A stretch of 56,403 bases of DNA, taken from Thermodesulfobacteriota bacterium (GTDB taxonomy: Bacteria > Desulfobacterota > Thermodesulfobacteria > Thermodesulfobacteriales > Thermodesulfobacteriaceae). The notes under the pieces were generated by a model, which was not told the DNA's origin, did no database searches, and saw nothing but the letters and a program-made list of their open reading frames with translations. The stretch is from contig JAUQPD010000027.1 of assembly GCA_030550555.1 (NCBI GenBank), positions 1 through 56,403 of the forward strand, written 5' to 3'. Every line of letters starts with the position of its first letter. The stretch's first letter is position 1. Shown one piece after another: positions 7,475-16,611 of this stretch. A program made the translations under genes and the position numbers.

Positions 7475-10400
7475 GTGATGAAAAGTTCAAGGCTAATTTC
7501 TGGGGTGAATCCTGCCTTTTTAGGCTACCTTTTTGCAAAAGTTCCGGGTTTTAAAGGAATTTATGACAAAGTTTTTGCTATTTTCCCCGAAGAGGACCAA
7601 GGTAGAGATTTTATTATTAGTTTTCGGCTTTTCTCTAATGAAAAAGCTGAATTTGTTCCTGTGCCAGTTTTACCTGTTTTCAGTGATGCTATCACCTATG
7701 ATGAGAGTGAAAAAGACAAATTGAGAATTCTCTGGGAGCTTCCCTTCTTGAAGGCACTTGCTTTTACTCCTCGGACATTTCTGAGGAAAACTCACTCTCG
7801 TGCAACCCTTAAAGAGGAATACCTTTACGTCATCCCTGGTGAGAAGGTCAACCGAGAGGCCTTTGTAATGGACCTAATCAGACTGGGATATGAAAGGGTA
7901 GGGCAAGTTGAGGAGAGAGGAGAATTTTCTGTTAAAGGTGCAGTTATTGATCTCTTTAGTCCTCAGTATCTATATCCTGCAAGAATTGAGTTTTTTGGTG
8001 ATGAGGTAACTGCTATTAAATTTTTTGACATTTCCACACAGCGTAGCATTGAACGAGCTGAAGAATTAAGTGTTCTTCCAGCAAAGGAGCTCTTCTTTCC
8101 AAAGGACTCAAAGAGAGTCTATTCAAAACTACTTTCCCTAAAACACAAAGTTTCGGAAAGAAGAATCTCTGAGCTAATAAGGGCAATAGAAAATCAGTCT
8201 GTTCATGAGAATCCTGAATATCTCTTACCCCTATTTTTTTCAAATCTGATTTTATTTCCCGAAAATGTCTCTCCAGAGGAAAGAATTTTTTTAGTATTCG
8301 AAAGGTCAAAATTAGAAAAGGAGATTGAAAATTTATGGGAAAAGATAGGGGGGTTGGCTCATAGGGCAAAAGAGAGAGAAAAACTCCTGTATGACGAGAC
8401 ATTGCTCTATGCCACAAAAGATGAGTTTGAGGAGCTTTTAAAGAGTTCTCACACGGTGTTGGCCACTGAACTTCCTATTAGTGGTAAAGAGTCTGAACTA
8501 TATAATGTTGAATACATTGATCCAGAGAGTCTATTAGATTCAAGAGTTTCAAAAATTGACAGGGCCTTTCAATTTCTTATTGAACATCTGCATGATGGCT
8601 ACCAGATATACTTTGTAACCTCTGATGAGAGGACTGAAAGGGTTGTCAGTGAAGGATTACTTTTGAGAGGGGTGGATTCAAGGGAGGGGATTACTTTTGA
8701 AAGGGGAATTTTAAGAAGAGGTTTTGTTTGGCATAAAGAGAAAATAATTTTAACTTCTGAATGGGAATTATTTGGCAAGAGAGGATTCTCACGAGAGACA
8801 ACTTCTACTTCAAAGAGCTCAAGAGCCTTCTTTAGGCGGTATGAAGACTTAAAACCTGGAGATCTAGTAGTGCACAAACGTCATGGAATAGGAAGATTTC
8901 TTGGGCTTGTCTCTTTGAAGCTTGATGGTTTTGAAGGTGAATTTCTACAACTGGAGTATGCAGATGGAGACAAACTCTATCTTCCGGTGAGTAGATTAGA
9001 GGAACTCTATCCATATGTGGGCTTAGATGAAAAGGAGCCCCCTCTCGATAAACTTGGAAAGAAGAGTTTTCTTCTAAGACGAAAGGAGGTAGAGAGGCAT
9101 CTTACAGAAGTAGTAGAAGAGATTCTGAGGCTCTATGCGGAGAGAAGAGCGGTTCAGAGTTATGCGATCCCTTTTCCTGCTCTTGCCTATTCAGAGTTTG
9201 TCCAGACCTTTCCTTTTGAAGAGACTCCTGATCAAATCTCTGCTATTGAAGAGATTCTTGCAGATTTGACCTCTCCAAAGGCTATGGATAGACTTCTTGT
9301 GGGGGATGTGGGTTTTGGTAAGACGGAGGTAGCTTTGCGAGCTATCTTCGTAACAGCTTATAGTGGGAAACAGGTTGCTGTCCTGACCCCTACAACTCTA
9401 CTTGCTGAACAGCACTACAGAAACTTCAAAGAGAGACTTGAGCCCTTTAATATAAAGGTGGGTGTTGTTTCTCGTCTTCGTTCTCAGAAAGAGTTAAAAG
9501 AGACTCTAAAGGCCCTTGAAGAAGGTGAGCTAAAGGTCATTATTGGCACCCATCGCTTGCTTTCAAGTGATGTGAAATTCAAGGACCTCGGACTTCTCGT
9601 TATAGATGAAGAGCATAGATTTGGAGTAAGACAGAAGGAGAAACTCAAACAACTTAAAAAATCAGTTAAGGTATTGAGCCTTTCAGCAACTCCCATTCCA
9701 AGGAGTCTTCAATTAAGTCTTTTGGGAATCTTTGATCTCTCATTGCTTGAGACTCCACCTCCTGGTAGACAATCCATAAAAACCATTCTTTCTCCCTTTG
9801 ATCCTGAACTTATAGGAACAGGCATTGAAGAAGAACTTCAAAGGGGAGGACAGATTTATTTTGTCCATCCCAGAATTCAAGGCTTAAATTCTCTTGCAAC
9901 CTTTCTCAAAAAACTTGTCCCTAAGGCAAGAACTGCAGTTTTACATGGACAGATGGACGAAAATCAGATCGAAAGAACACTTTACAGCTTTCTAAAGAGG
10001 GAGATAGATATTTTAGTATGCACACCGATAATTGGGAGTGGAATAGATATTCCCACTGCAAATACTATCTTCATTAACAGAGCAGATATGTTTGGGCTTG
10101 CAGATATTTATCAGCTACGGGGCAGAGTTGGTCGCTCTCAGGAAAGAGGTTATTGTTATCTCCTTGTGCCAGATTTGAAGAGCATTACTGAGGGAGCTCA
10201 GAAAAGGCTCAAAGCCCTTATGCAATTTGTAGAACTTGGCTCCTGTTTTAAACTCTCCCTTAGCGACCTCAAAATCAGGGGGGCAGGTGAACTTCTTGGA
10301 ATAAATCAATCTGGCCATATAAACAAGGTCGGCTATGAGTTATACTTAGAGCTATTAGAGAACACTATAAAGAGCTTAAAAGGAGAGGCTGTTGAAGACT

Positions 10401-10837
10401 GGGAGCCTGAAGTTAACCTCAAAGTTCCAGCCTATTTCCCCCCATCCTTTGTCCCAGAGCCAGGGGAAAGGTTAGGACTCTACCGCGAATTGGTCCTAAC
10501 AAGAACCTTTGAGGAACTCGAGGACTTTGAACAACTTTTGCAAGATAAATATGGTCCTCTTCCTAAGGAGGCACAAAACCTTTTGAAAATTTATAAACTA
10601 AAACTTTGCATGAAAAAGTTAAAGGTCCTTGCTATTGAGGAAAAAGGAAAAAATCTTTTACTAACCCTTGGAGAGGTCTCGCGCCTTCCTGCATATCGCA
10701 AGGTCAGTAAAGGTAGGGACTATCAGCTCATAAGAGTGCAGGAGGAGAAGGGACGAGCAAGACTGATTTTCAAAGGAGATAAACCCTCAATTGATACTGC
10801 TCTAGAGATTCTTTTGAGTGTTATGAATTTACCTTAA
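7475..10837 (+). CDS. mfd: transcription-repair coupling factor Mfd
   Basis: ATP-dependent translocase that removes RNA polymerase stalled at DNA lesions and recruits UvrA. 1120 residues, the usual size. An N-terminal UvrB-like module (about 1-350) is followed by the RNA polymerase interaction domain around residue 460 (GDLVVHKRHGIGRF). The helicase core has Walker A GDVGFGKTE at about 609-617, DEEH at about 711, and the motif region SATPIPRSL. A C-terminal regulatory TRCF domain completes it. GTG (7475) and ATG (7478) are adjacent possible starts after an AAAGGGG ribosome site. The stop overlaps the convergent PilZ gene by 9 bp. Confidence 0.97.
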   Translation: MMKSSRLISGVNPAFLGYLFAKVPGFKGIYDKVFAIFPEEDQGRDFIISFRLFSNEKAEFVPVPVLPVFSDAITYDESEKDKLRILWELPFLKALAFTPRTFLRKTHSRATLKEEYLYVIPGEKVNREAFVMDLIRLGYERVGQVEERGEFSVKGAVIDLFSPQYLYPARIEFFGDEVTAIKFFDISTQRSIERAEELSVLPAKELFFPKDSKRVYSKLLSLKHKVSERRISELIRAIENQSVHENPEYLLPLFFSNLILFPENVSPEERIFLVFERSKLEKEIENLWEKIGGLAHRAKEREKLLYDETLLYATKDEFEELLKSSHTVLATELPISGKESELYNVEYIDPESLLDSRVSKIDRAFQFLIEHLHDGYQIYFVTSDERTERVVSEGLLLRGVDSREGITFERGILRRGFVWHKEKIILTSEWELFGKRGFSRETTSTSKSSRAFFRRYEDLKPGDLVVHKRHGIGRFLGLVSLKLDGFEGEFLQLEYADGDKLYLPVSRLEELYPYVGLDEKEPPLDKLGKKSFLLRRKEVERHLTEVVEEILRLYAERRAVQSYAIPFPALAYSEFVQTFPFEETPDQISAIEEILADLTSPKAMDRLLVGDVGFGKTEVALRAIFVTAYSGKQVAVLTPTTLLAEQHYRNFKERLEPFNIKVGVVSRLRSQKELKETLKALEEGELKVIIGTHRLLSSDVKFKDLGLLVIDEEHRFGVRQKEKLKQLKKSVKVLSLSATPIPRSLQLSLLGIFDLSLLETPPPGRQSIKTILSPFDPELIGTGIEEELQRGGQIYFVHPRIQGLNSLATFLKKLVPKARTAVLHGQMDENQIERTLYSFLKREIDILVCTPIIGSGIDIPTANTIFINRADMFGLADIYQLRGRVGRSQERGYCYLLVPDLKSITEGAQKRLKALMQFVELGSCFKLSLSDLKIRGAGELLGINQSGHINKVGYELYLELLENTIKSLKGEAVEDWEPEVNLKVPAYFPPSFVPEPGERLGLYRELVLTRTFEELEDFEQLLQDKYGPLPKEAQNLLKIYKLKLCMKKLKVLAIEEKGKNLLLTLGEVSRLPAYRKVSKGRDYQLIRVQEEKGRARLIFKGDKPSIDTALEILLSVMNLP

Positions 10838-11650
10838 GAGATCCTCCTTTATAAGCCCCCAGAGCTCAGGTTTTAACTCAGTCAAATAGGCTAAGTGAAA
10901 GACACTGAAGCCATCGTGATAACTAATGTTTCTTAAATGACAAAAGAGGGCAAACTTAATTGTTCTTTCTAAAATTAGATTGAACTTTACGTAAAATATT
11001 CCAAAATCATCTTCAAAGTGAATTTTTCCTTGACATTTTATGCCACATCCACCACGCGATAAGTCCCTTAGTTCTCCAAAATAGAGGGTTTTTTGTATAT
11101 ACTTTTTAAATTTTTCACTAATCATATTATTACTGTCTAGTACCAAATCGTAAATATGAAACTCATTAAGGGTTTTATAATTATCAAGAGAAATATTAGA
11201 CTCTCTAAGTAAAAAAAATCTATTAGTGTTTAGAATTTCTCTTATGAAATCTTCAGGAATTAGTGAAAGAAAGGCAGGTATTTTTTTATTAAGGGGTATT
11301 CTTTCTTCGGAGCGGGGCTCTATAATGGTAACCTCATAAAAATTGTCACCTATGTTGATGACTTGGCAGAGGAAGACATATCTTACAGATCCAAATGGAA
11401 TAATAACTAAAATTAACTCTCGCGGTTTCAAATGCAAATTATTTGTATGATATATTGCAAAAGTATTATCTGAGAGAGCTTCAATTTTGGATTGCACTAA
11501 ATTGCCTTTATAAATAATTAAAGCATTTTGAAGATAGGATTGAAGATTATTATAGATTTCTGGAGGTAGTCCCTTTAGGGAATATAGAGAGATATTTTTA
11601 GCTAAAACGCGCTGTTTTAATTTTAGAGCTAAATCTATTTTGTCTTTCAT
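10829..11650 (-). CDS. PilZ-domain protein with an expanded motif spacer
   Basis: Probable c-di-GMP receptor. The binding motifs RSEER (RxxxR) and DLSRGG (DxSxxG) are both intact, but lie 79 residues apart instead of the usual 20-40, implying an insertion of about 45 residues inside the PilZ fold. The N-terminal region (about residues 35-105) is predicted beta-rich and could be a YcgR-N-like module. ATG at 11650 is preferred over an upstream TTG at 11668; neither has a good ribosome site. It follows the helicase gene by about 20 bp. The other PilZ protein in this window (33577) has canonical spacing. Confidence 0.75.
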   Translation of the reverse strand: MKDKIDLALKLKQRVLAKNISLYSLKGLPPEIYNNLQSYLQNALIIYKGNLVQSKIEALSDNTFAIYHTNNLHLKPRELILVIIPFGSVRYVFLCQVINIGDNFYEVTIIEPRSEERIPLNKKIPAFLSLIPEDFIREILNTNRFFLLRESNISLDNYKTLNEFHIYDLVLDSNNMISEKFKKYIQKTLYFGELRDLSRGGCGIKCQGKIHFEDDFGIFYVKFNLILERTIKFALFCHLRNISYHDGFSVFHLAYLTELKPELWGLIKEDLLR

Positions 11651-11670
11651 CGTAAATTTATGAAGCAAAT

Positions 11671-13815
11671 TTATGAAATTAATTCAAGATAAGTATACTT
11701 TAAGTGTAATAAAGTGGGACCCCTTGATACAAAATTAACTTTTATTTTTTCGCCAATAATTTCTAAAACCTCACCTTCACCGAAGTGAGGATGCCTAACG
11801 AGATCGCCTACTTTAAAGGCACTTCTTGAAGTTGATGTTTCAGAGGTTGTAAGGGTGTTTTTATAGGGTTCACTTGTCTTTTTGGATGAGAGTTCTTGAT
11901 AGTAATTGGGTGGAATCTCTGCAATAAAGCGAGAGATCTTAGCAAAAGTTTTGCCTTCACCTGGGACGTATATCATAAGTGGTGCTACCAGATAGAGTTG
12001 TTCTCTTGCCCTGGTTACTGCCACATAAAAGAGCCTCCTTTCTTCTTCAAGTTCCTCTTCGTTTTTTAGGCTATGGAGTGAGGGAAAACGCCCCTCAATT
12101 AGGGAGATGACAAAAACAGTATGCCACTCAAGCCCCTTTGCTGAATGGATGGTAGATAGGACAAGAGGTTCTTCGTCAAAGGTCGCATTCTCTTGTTCAA
12201 AAAGTTCAATTGGTTCAAGGACGAGGTCTGCAAGGAATTCTTCAAGGGTCAAATATTTTTCAGAGAGGGCAAAGAGTCCCTCTATATCTTTAACCCGTTT
12301 GTGATATTCTTCATAATATATTCTCTGAAAGATTGGTTCGTAGAATTCCCAGATCTGTCCCAAGATGCCTGATGGTGCCTCTTCATAGGGTCTTATCGTA
12401 AGAAATAGTTCTAAAAATCTCTGAAACTCCCGGGAATTGACTGTGAATTTAAGTTTTGATAGAGAAAAGGGCAGTGGCTCTTGTTTCAGAATTCCAATAA
12501 CTCTCTCTGCTGTTCTCGGACCGATGTTTTCCATTAGAAGTAAGATCCTGTTCCAGGAGAGGTAGTCGTGAGGATTGAGGAGAACTCTAAGAAAGGAGAC
12601 GAGATCTTTGATGTGGGCGGATTCGAGTAGTTTTAGCCCTCCATATTTGACAAAAGGGATGCCCCGTTTAGTAAGCTCAACCTCTAACTCATAGGAGTGA
12701 TAGGCAGATCTAAAGAGAACAGCTATTTGCGAAAGTTTTAGACCTTTATTTCTTAACTCTAATACTTTATCTGCAATGAATCTACTTGCCTCTGTGTCAT
12801 CAAAGGCCCTGATTAAGAAAGGTTTTTCTCCCTCCCTTTTCAAGGAGAAAAGATTTTTTTTATACTTCCACTTAGCATTTGAAATAGTAATATTGGCGAG
12901 ATCAAGGATTTGCTGAGTGCTTCTATAGTTTTGTTCAAGTTTTATTATCTTGGTATCGGGAAAGATTTTTGGGAAATCAAGGATATTCCTAAAATTAGCA
13001 CCTCTAAAGCCATATATACTCTGCGAATCATCTCCTACAACCATCACATTACGGTGACTTTCTGCCATATATCTTATAATTTCTCCCTGAAGGGTGTTAG
13101 TATCCTGATATTCATCAACCATTATGAATTTAAAGCGTTCCCCTATTTCTTGTCTAATCTGCGGATATCTCTTGAGAATTTCAAGCCAATTTATAAGAAG
13201 ATCGTCGTAATCCATTAACTGGTGTTCACGTTTATAGTTTTGATATTCAGTAAAAAGTCTCTCAATCATTGGCAGATATTCAAGAAACTGAGGATACTCC
13301 TCAGAGAGTAGATCTTCAAGCGAAATAAGTTTATTAATCATCTTACTGTAAATGCTTGCAAGAGTCTGTTTTTTGGGGAAACGTTTTTTATTGTCACTAA
13401 AACCGAGACTTGTTTTTAGTAGATTAAGTAAATCTTCTACATCTCCCCTATCAAGAAGAGTAAAGGTTGAGGAATATCCGAGAAGATGTCCATACTGTCT
13501 CAGCATAAGATGGCAGAGGGAGTGAAAAGTCCCACCTGTGATTCTATCACAGTCCTTTTGAAGGAGTGTTCCTGCCCTTTCAATCATCTCCTTTGCTGAT
13601 CTCCTCGTAAAGGTAAGAAGGAGGATATTTTCTGGAGGTACACCAAGATAGACAAGATAGGCGAGTCTACAAACAAGGGTGCGGGTTTTTCCTGATCCAG
13701 CACCAGCTATAACTAAAACAGGACCCTCTATGGATTCTACTGCCTCTCTCTGAGCCTGATTTAGCTCTTCAAGAAAGGAAAGATCTGTTAAAGTATTCTT
13801 CACCCTTCTGAGCAT
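11671..13815 (-). CDS. UvrD/PcrA-type superfamily 1 DNA helicase
   Basis: 3'-5' DNA helicase for repair and replication-fork rescue. 714 residues: Walker A AGAGSGKT at 37-44, DEYQDTN near 235, QNYRS near 295, and the late motif STIHSAKGLEW near 560. The C-terminal tail (FKVGDLVRHPHFGEGEVLEI) is the Tudor-like fold used by UvrD/PcrA to bind RNA polymerase. ATG at 13815 has no Shine-Dalgarno but sits exactly six bases after a TAAAAT box, so the message may be leaderless. Whether it is the PcrA or UvrD orthologue cannot be decided here. Confidence 0.93.
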   Translation of the reverse strand: MLRRVKNTLTDLSFLEELNQAQREAVESIEGPVLVIAGAGSGKTRTLVCRLAYLVYLGVPPENILLLTFTRRSAKEMIERAGTLLQKDCDRITGGTFHSLCHLMLRQYGHLLGYSSTFTLLDRGDVEDLLNLLKTSLGFSDNKKRFPKKQTLASIYSKMINKLISLEDLLSEEYPQFLEYLPMIERLFTEYQNYKREHQLMDYDDLLINWLEILKRYPQIRQEIGERFKFIMVDEYQDTNTLQGEIIRYMAESHRNVMVVGDDSQSIYGFRGANFRNILDFPKIFPDTKIIKLEQNYRSTQQILDLANITISNAKWKYKKNLFSLKREGEKPFLIRAFDDTEASRFIADKVLELRNKGLKLSQIAVLFRSAYHSYELEVELTKRGIPFVKYGGLKLLESAHIKDLVSFLRVLLNPHDYLSWNRILLLMENIGPRTAERVIGILKQEPLPFSLSKLKFTVNSREFQRFLELFLTIRPYEEAPSGILGQIWEFYEPIFQRIYYEEYHKRVKDIEGLFALSEKYLTLEEFLADLVLEPIELFEQENATFDEEPLVLSTIHSAKGLEWHTVFVISLIEGRFPSLHSLKNEEELEEERRLFYVAVTRAREQLYLVAPLMIYVPGEGKTFAKISRFIAEIPPNYYQELSSKKTSEPYKNTLTTSETSTSRSAFKVGDLVRHPHFGEGEVLEIIGEKIKVNFVSRGPTLLHLKYTYLELIS

Positions 13816-13821
13816 AAGTTT

Positions 13822-13850
13822 ATTTTAACACAGCAAAAGAGTCCCTACAA
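13822..13850 (-). promoter_or_regulatory. predicted leaderless promoter of the UvrD-like gene
   Basis: Minus-strand TAAAAT (13827-13822) is followed by AAACTT and then the ATG, putting the predicted start site on the A of the start codon. A weak -35, TTGTAG (13850-13845), lies 17 bp upstream. The -10 to ATG stretch matches the rpoH one at 10 of 12 bases. Confidence 0.45.
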
Positions 13851-13872
13851 TCTTTTAAGAAGTTATAGCTGA

Positions 13873-13908
13873 TTGACAATTCCTCAAGAATGAGTATCTT
13901 TACTCATT
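13873..13908 (+). promoter_or_regulatory. predicted promoter with overlapping palindrome
   Basis: TTGACA (13873-13878), a 16-bp spacer, then TATCTT (13895-13900). A perfect 8-bp inverted repeat, AATGAGTA/TACTCATT with a 4-bp centre (13889-13908), covers the -10 box and the predicted start site, a layout typical of a repressor operator. It drives the gene starting at 13949. It is the best -35 match among the promoters listed for this window. Confidence 0.5.
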
Positions 13909-13948
13909 GAGTTTTCGGAGGACAATTCTTTTATGGTGGAGGTCTTCA

Positions 13949-14551
13949 ATGGGAGACGAAATAAAGAGCACTTTAGAGCTTGCTTTGGAAAAGGCTGAAA
14001 AGTTAGGAAAAGCAAGTAAAGAAGAACTTGAATGGGAGAGGACCAAAGAGAAGGCACTCTCTCTTGTCGGTAAGTTTCTCAGGGGAGAGCTAAGCGATCT
14101 TGATCAGGAGGTTGCAAATTTCCTTCAGGGGATACCTTTGGAATTTCAAAAAAAGACCCTTAAATTAGTTGTTGAGACTCTTCTTAAGAATCTCAATTTG
14201 CCCCGCGAAGAATATCAGATAGAAGAAGCAAAGAAGATTTTGGAAGGTCTTAAAACACTGCTCAAAAAAGTTCCAAAAATAGACCAGCTCTTTCAAGAAA
14301 CAGAGAGACTATTGAAGGAGTATTTTACTCACAAAGAAGCCCTCTATCAGGATCTTGTAAAGAGGTTCTCTGCAAGTTTGTCTGCCTTGGAGAGGGCAGT
14401 GTCTGAGCAAGTTGGAGCTCAAGTTAAGCTATCACCTGAAGCACATCCCCAATTTCAAGAGGAATGGATGAAGCTCAAAGATCACTTGGACCGGGAATAC
14501 GGAAGACACCTTGAATACGTGAAGTCCCTGCTCCTAAGGGTAGTCTCCTAA
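13949..14551 (+). CDS. hypothetical helical protein
   Basis: I do not recognise a characterised family. About 200 residues, strongly helical and charged (KSTLELALEKAEKLGKASKE near the N-terminus, then several Leu/Glu/Lys-rich helices), with no cysteines, signal peptide or membrane segment, so a soluble cytoplasmic protein. ATG at 13949 is chosen because GGAGGT lies 5 bp upstream; an in-frame start at 13907 would fall inside the predicted promoter. First gene of a tight plus-strand set with the unknown gene at 14559 and the CNNM transporters. Confidence 0.7.
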   Translation: MGDEIKSTLELALEKAEKLGKASKEELEWERTKEKALSLVGKFLRGELSDLDQEVANFLQGIPLEFQKKTLKLVVETLLKNLNLPREEYQIEEAKKILEGLKTLLKKVPKIDQLFQETERLLKEYFTHKEALYQDLVKRFSASLSALERAVSEQVGAQVKLSPEAHPQFQEEWMKLKDHLDREYGRHLEYVKSLLLRVVS

Positions 14552-14558
14552 ATAACTA

Positions 14559-15341
14559 ATGATAGAGGTCCTGCTCTATCCACAAACTGTCCTCTATCCC
14601 ATTGGTTTACTGAAATTCATCAAATATTTAGAAAAATTATATATCTTAGACTTAAATACTTCAAAAGATATCTATGAACTGATTGATTACAATATTAAAG
14701 ATAAGCTTCAATTTATCACTCCATATGATAAATATATATATTTATTTAATACAGTTTCTCTATATGTTAAGCAACTAAAGAGCTTTGGAGAATATCTTAA
14801 ATATCCTGAGAACTTTAAATATTATAAACTAAATAGAGAGCTTTTTGATGAGTATTTTAGTATGAGGAAAGGAGAAGAAGAGGAATTAACATCAATTGAA
14901 AGAGCCCTAGTAGTACTAACTCTTGCTGAAGAGGTAGACAAAAATCTTCTTGAAGTTTCCATCGGTCTCAAAAAGTTTCAAGCAGAATGGAAAAAATTTT
15001 TTGATGAAAAGATTCTGTATACTGAGACTTCATCAGTAGATTTGGAAGTTTTTGATGAACCTTTAGAGTTTGAATCTCTTCAAAACATTGAACAACGAAT
15101 AAATGCATTAAAGGTTATTTTTGAACTTTTTAATTGGGAGCCTTATAAGAACCTTGATACACTTCTTATTACTGAGAAAACTATAATTTTTGATATTTTT
15201 GATATAATGAATCACCAGGAAAAAATCTCAATTGATGAGTCTTTGGTCTTAATAAAATTTCCACAATCTATAAACTCATATCTTGGTTTTCCACCTGATC
15301 CTTTTTATCCTCGATTTATGAAAATTCTTACTTTTTCATAG
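14559..15341 (+). CDS. hypothetical protein
   Basis: 260 residues, not recognised. It starts MIEVLLYPQTVLYPIGLLKF and is rich in Tyr, Phe, Leu, Asp and Glu, with alternating helices and no clear membrane segment, signal peptide or cysteine cluster. A Glu-rich helical stretch (RKGEEEELTSIERALVVLTL) lies near residue 105. It starts 7 bp after the preceding unknown gene and ends 1 bp before the CNNM gene, so it is probably co-transcribed with both. The compact operon and normal codon use argue it is a real gene. Confidence 0.7.
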   Translation: MIEVLLYPQTVLYPIGLLKFIKYLEKLYILDLNTSKDIYELIDYNIKDKLQFITPYDKYIYLFNTVSLYVKQLKSFGEYLKYPENFKYYKLNRELFDEYFSMRKGEEEELTSIERALVVLTLAEEVDKNLLEVSIGLKKFQAEWKKFFDEKILYTETSSVDLEVFDEPLEFESLQNIEQRINALKVIFELFNWEPYKNLDTLLITEKTIIFDIFDIMNHQEKISIDESLVLIKFPQSINSYLGFPPDPFYPRFMKILTFS

Positions 15342-15342
15342 A

Positions 15343-16611
15343 ATGAGTGAACTATTTATCCTTTTAACTCTAATTTGTATTTTCATTTCAATGATTTTAT
15401 CTGCCAGCGAAGCAAGTATTTTTTCTCTTACGCGTATTGATTTAGCCAGTCTTAAAAGCCTTGGTCTTAGAGATAAATATCTTAGTATGATTAATAATAC
15501 AGAGCAATTACTTTTTGCCCTGCTCACTGGAAATGAACTTGCTGACTATTTTGCAAGTTTATGCTTTGCATCTGCAGTAACTCTTCTTCTCTCTGATGAT
15601 TTTCGAACTCCAGCTTTTTTTATTTTTTCTATACTTAGTTTCTTTTTCGCAGACTTTTTTCCTAAAGTTGCTGGTTTTCGACTTAGAGCTAATCTTGTAA
15701 CTAAAATTATACCACTTACCTATGTCTTATTTCAAGTTTTTTACCCATTTCGAATTATTTTATATAAATTCTATCTAAAAATTAATAAATTATTCCCCGT
15801 ATCAATTGAAAATCATAGTATTAAATCATTGACGCCTGTTGAACAAATTATAATATATGCACTTGAGATTGCTTACCGAGATGGTAAAATTAGCAAAACT
15901 GAGAAAGAATTTATATATGGTCTTTTTTTATCTGAGAAAATTTCTGTGTCAGCAATTATGACACATAGATCTGAAATAATAGCATTTAAGGACCAGCCTT
16001 TAAGTAGAGAATTATTAAATAAGTTCAAGGTTTTGCCTTATAACAAATATCCTATTTATAAGAATAATTTTGATGAAATAATAGGAATTCTCTATACTAA
16101 GGATCTTTTGAATCATTTTGCACGAGATAAGGATATCCTCGGTAAATACCTTAGTGAATTTTGTAGACCAGCTTATTTTGTTCCTGAGCACTTTCCGGTA
16201 AGAGATCTTCTCTTTGAATTTCAGAAAAAAAACTTAAAGATAGCCTTAGTGGTTGATGAGTATGGAGCGGTAAAGGGGCTTGTTACATTGGAGGACTTAG
16301 TGGAGGAACTTTTTGGTGAGATCCTTCCAGCAAAAGACGACCCCATTGAGGCTATACAAGTTATAGGAGAAAATCGCTATCTCATCTCGGGTAAGGCCCT
16401 CTTAGAGGAGGTTAAGACTCATCTTGGTCTAAATGTAGAGGAGGAGATCTATAGTGACTTAACAACTATGAACGGCCTTATTATTGCTCTTTTTGAAGGC
16501 ATTCCTAAGGAAGGTGAGGTCAGAAACTATAGAGATTGGACCTTTAAGATTAAAAAAGTGAGAGGACGAAAGATACTTTGGATTGAGGCAGAACGGACGA
16601 ACAGTGATTGA
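15343..16611 (+). CDS. CNNM/CBS-domain transporter (HlyC/CorC family), first copy
   Basis: Membrane protein of the family linked to magnesium or cobalt efflux (MpfA, CorC-associated). 422 residues: an N-terminal DUF21/CNNM membrane domain with about four hydrophobic segments (SASEASIFSLTRIDL near residue 20), a CBS pair (SAIMTHRSEIIAF, then IIGILYTKDLL), and a C-terminal CorC/HlyC domain starting around VVDEYGAVKGLVTLEDLVEE. Starts 1 bp after the preceding hypothetical gene and overlaps the second copy by 8 bp. Confidence 0.9.
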   Translation: MSELFILLTLICIFISMILSASEASIFSLTRIDLASLKSLGLRDKYLSMINNTEQLLFALLTGNELADYFASLCFASAVTLLLSDDFRTPAFFIFSILSFFFADFFPKVAGFRLRANLVTKIIPLTYVLFQVFYPFRIILYKFYLKINKLFPVSIENHSIKSLTPVEQIIIYALEIAYRDGKISKTEKEFIYGLFLSEKISVSAIMTHRSEIIAFKDQPLSRELLNKFKVLPYNKYPIYKNNFDEIIGILYTKDLLNHFARDKDILGKYLSEFCRPAYFVPEHFPVRDLLFEFQKKNLKIALVVDEYGAVKGLVTLEDLVEELFGEILPAKDDPIEAIQVIGENRYLISGKALLEEVKTHLGLNVEEEIYSDLTTMNGLIIALFEGIPKEGEVRNYRDWTFKIKKVRGRKILWIEAERTNSD

